A stretch of 7,317 bases of DNA from an uncultured bacterium (GTDB lineage: Bacteria > Bacteroidota > Bacteroidia > Bacteroidales > Bacteroidaceae), in assembly GCA_945788485.1 (NCBI GenBank), contig CALZMB010000110.1:1-7317 (forward strand). Reading direction: 5' to 3'. The notes beneath the pieces were generated by a model. It saw nothing but the letters and a program-made list of their open reading frames with translations. It was not told the origin of the DNA and did not search any database. Position numbers and translations under genes: made by a program. Of the stretch, positions 5,790 to 7,317 are shown one piece after another. Every line of letters starts with the position of its first letter. Position 1 is the first letter of the stretch.

Positions 5790-7265
5790 ATGAACAAAGC
5801 AGAGACGTCGCGCGCCATACTTAAAGGCACCGCCATCTTCGGCGGTACACAAGCCGTCACCATGTTCCTCAACCTGGTGAAAGGCAAGTGTGTCGCCATC
5901 CTTCTCGGAGCCTACGGCATGGGCATCTCGTCGCTGCTCAGTTCAGCCATCGCGCCCCTGCACCAGTTTTTCTCCTTCGGCATGTCAGTCTCCGCCGTGA
6001 GCCATATCTCCAGCGCTCCCGACGCCGTAGCCATGCGCCGCCGCATCATCGCCTTCCGCCGCGGCATGACCCTCGCCGCCCTTCTCGCCACCGCCATCCT
6101 TCTCCTCCTCAGCCCGCTGCTTGCCGACGCCACGTTCGGCGCTGACGGCAGCGCCACCACCTGGTTCCTCCTCGCCTCGCCGTCAGTAGGCTTCCTCATC
6201 CTCGCCTCCTGCGAGAGCGCCGTCATACAGAGCCAGCGCGCGCTGCGCGCCATAGCGTTGACCACCGCCGCCCCCGCCCTGCTCGGCGTCCTCGTCTCCC
6301 TCCCCCTCTTCTGGCTGTGGGGCATCCGCGGCATTGCGCCGTCGCTCACCCTCGTCGCCCTCCTCACCTGGGTCTATGCGCGCTGCAAGAGCCGCGTTGT
6401 CGAAGCCGCATTGCCATGCGCCGGCAGACAGACATGGCGCGAGACATACGGCGTATGCCGGCAGATCATGTCGTTCGGACTGCTCTCCATGTCCGCCTCG
6501 CTCATCGGAGCGCTCGTCGTCTATCTCACCAACGCCGTCATCAACCACACGGGCGGGACACGCGAAGTGGCTTTCTACCAGACCACCGTCACCATCACGG
6601 CACAGTTCGCCAGCATCCTCACCTACGCCCTCTCCACCGACTTCTTTCCCCAGCTGAGCCGTTCCGCCTCCGACCGCGCCTCGCTGCTCCGCCTCGTCAA
6701 CCGCTATGCACATATCATGCTGCTGCTCGCCGCGCCCCTCACAGCCGTCGCCGTCGTCGCCGCGCCCCTCATCGTGCGCGTGCTGCTGACGCCGGAATTC
6801 GACGCCATCGTGCCGCTGCTGCAGGTCATGAGCCTCACGCTCTATATGCGCGCCTTCTTCTATCCGCTCGACTACATCAGCATGGCGAAGGCAGACAAGA
6901 AGCTCTATTTCTGCGTAGAGATTCTCTATTGCAACCTGAAAAACATCCTCATCCCCATCCCCGCCTACCTTCTTTGGGGCATCAGCGGCCTCGCGCTCGG
7001 CGTCGCCGTCGCCACCCTCCTCGACATGCCAGTGTCTTATCTCGCCGTACGCCGCCGCTACGGCATTGTCTATAGCCGCGCGATGCTCTCCCACACCCTC
7101 CTTTTCGGCATCCTCCTGCTCGCCCTCGTCCTCTCCGTGCTCTATGCCGGCAGCCTCCTCCTGTCGCTGCCCCTCCTCCTCATCATCCTCGCCCTCTCGC
7201 TGTGCACGCTCCGCGGCAAACTGAGGCGCACGAGAGGGGAAAGCGGCTATTCAGCCAATGCGTAA
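5790..7265 (+). CDS. Polysaccharide/O-antigen flippase, Wzx-like (MOP superfamily)
   Basis: This 491-residue, very hydrophobic protein has about 12-14 predicted membrane segments, for example near 34-52, 90-112, 123-141, 153-175, 178-196, 227-250, 262-282, 307-330, 376-398, 399-416, 434-452 and 453-473. The start (ILKGTAIFGGTQAVTMFLNLVKGKCVAILLGAYGMGISSLL) is characteristic of O-antigen translocases of the WzxE/RfbX type, which move undecaprenyl-linked sugar repeat units across the inner membrane for O-antigen or capsule assembly. Basic loops (MRRRIIAFRR, VRRRYG) and a basic C-terminal tail suggest cytosolic sides. The ATG at 5790 (MNKAETSR) was chosen. An in-frame ATG at 5673 would add 39 residues, but those codons translate the 8-bp repeat array (QLVNLNNQLVNL), so they are not credible protein. 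Partner glycosyltransferase genes, if any, lie downstream of the window. The exact sugar substrate cannot be read from sequence. Confidence 0.87.
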   Translation: MNKAETSRAILKGTAIFGGTQAVTMFLNLVKGKCVAILLGAYGMGISSLLSSAIAPLHQFFSFGMSVSAVSHISSAPDAVAMRRRIIAFRRGMTLAALLATAILLLLSPLLADATFGADGSATTWFLLASPSVGFLILASCESAVIQSQRALRAIALTTAAPALLGVLVSLPLFWLWGIRGIAPSLTLVALLTWVYARCKSRVVEAALPCAGRQTWRETYGVCRQIMSFGLLSMSASLIGALVVYLTNAVINHTGGTREVAFYQTTVTITAQFASILTYALSTDFFPQLSRSASDRASLLRLVNRYAHIMLLLAAPLTAVAVVAAPLIVRVLLTPEFDAIVPLLQVMSLTLYMRAFFYPLDYISMAKADKKLYFCVEILYCNLKNILIPIPAYLLWGISGLALGVAVATLLDMPVSYLAVRRRYGIVYSRAMLSHTLLFGILLLALVLSVLYAGSLLLSLPLLLIILALSLCTLRGKLRRTRGESGYSANA

Positions 7266-7317
7266 AGTATCAAGAAAACAGACATATAGTATCTAAATCA
7301 GCCCGCGCTTACAGTGC

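Noticed and set aside
6183..7094. 303-residue minus-strand ORF opposite the flippase
   Set aside because: It is a low-complexity Gly/Glu/Asp-rich shadow of a GC-rich membrane-protein gene with no recognisable domain.

Overview
The window looks like chromosomal DNA from a Bacteroidales bacterium, most likely a GC-rich Prevotella-type species. The clues are a SusE/SusF-like surface glycan-binding protein with a Prevotella-style C-terminal tail, A-rich leaders without clear Shine-Dalgarno sites, two matches to the Bacteroidetes -7 promoter motif TAnnTTTG, a four-helix-bundle protein with zinc-ribbon suffix, and a flavin reductase-rubredoxin fusion. This assignment is inference; no rRNA or other taxonomic marker is present.

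All five genes lie on the + strand. (1) Positions 1-1058 hold the 3' part of a gene for a multidomain SusE/F-like protein; its 5' end and signal peptide lie outside the window. A strong rho-independent terminator follows at 1085-1126. (2) A compact unit at 1140-2260 has a -7 promoter motif, a 10-unit array of 9-bp repeats, the gene for a four-helix-bundle plus C4 zinc-ribbon protein, a 17-unit array of the same 9-bp repeat family, and a possible terminator. (3) A second TAnnTTTG promoter precedes a flavin reductase-rubredoxin fusion (2350-2952). After a 63-bp gap with a perfect 8-bp hairpin comes full-length mutS (3016-5622). (4) The mutS-flippase gap (5623-5789) is filled with a different repeat family: degenerate 8-bp units in one orientation, then the same units inverted. 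(5) A Wzx-like polysaccharide flippase gene (5790-7265) follows, with about 50 bp of featureless sequence to the window end.

The genes do not form one pathway: surface glycan binding, an S23/Avd-like protein of unknown role, a redox carrier, mismatch repair and glycan export sit side by side. The most unusual feature is the four-helix-bundle gene, held within 20 bp on each side by in-phase 9-bp arrays that share a 32-bp identical stretch. It looks like a self-contained gene-plus-repeat cassette in which a putative nucleic-acid-binding protein may act on its own repeats. The inverted 8-bp array before the flippase is a second unexplained repeat structure.
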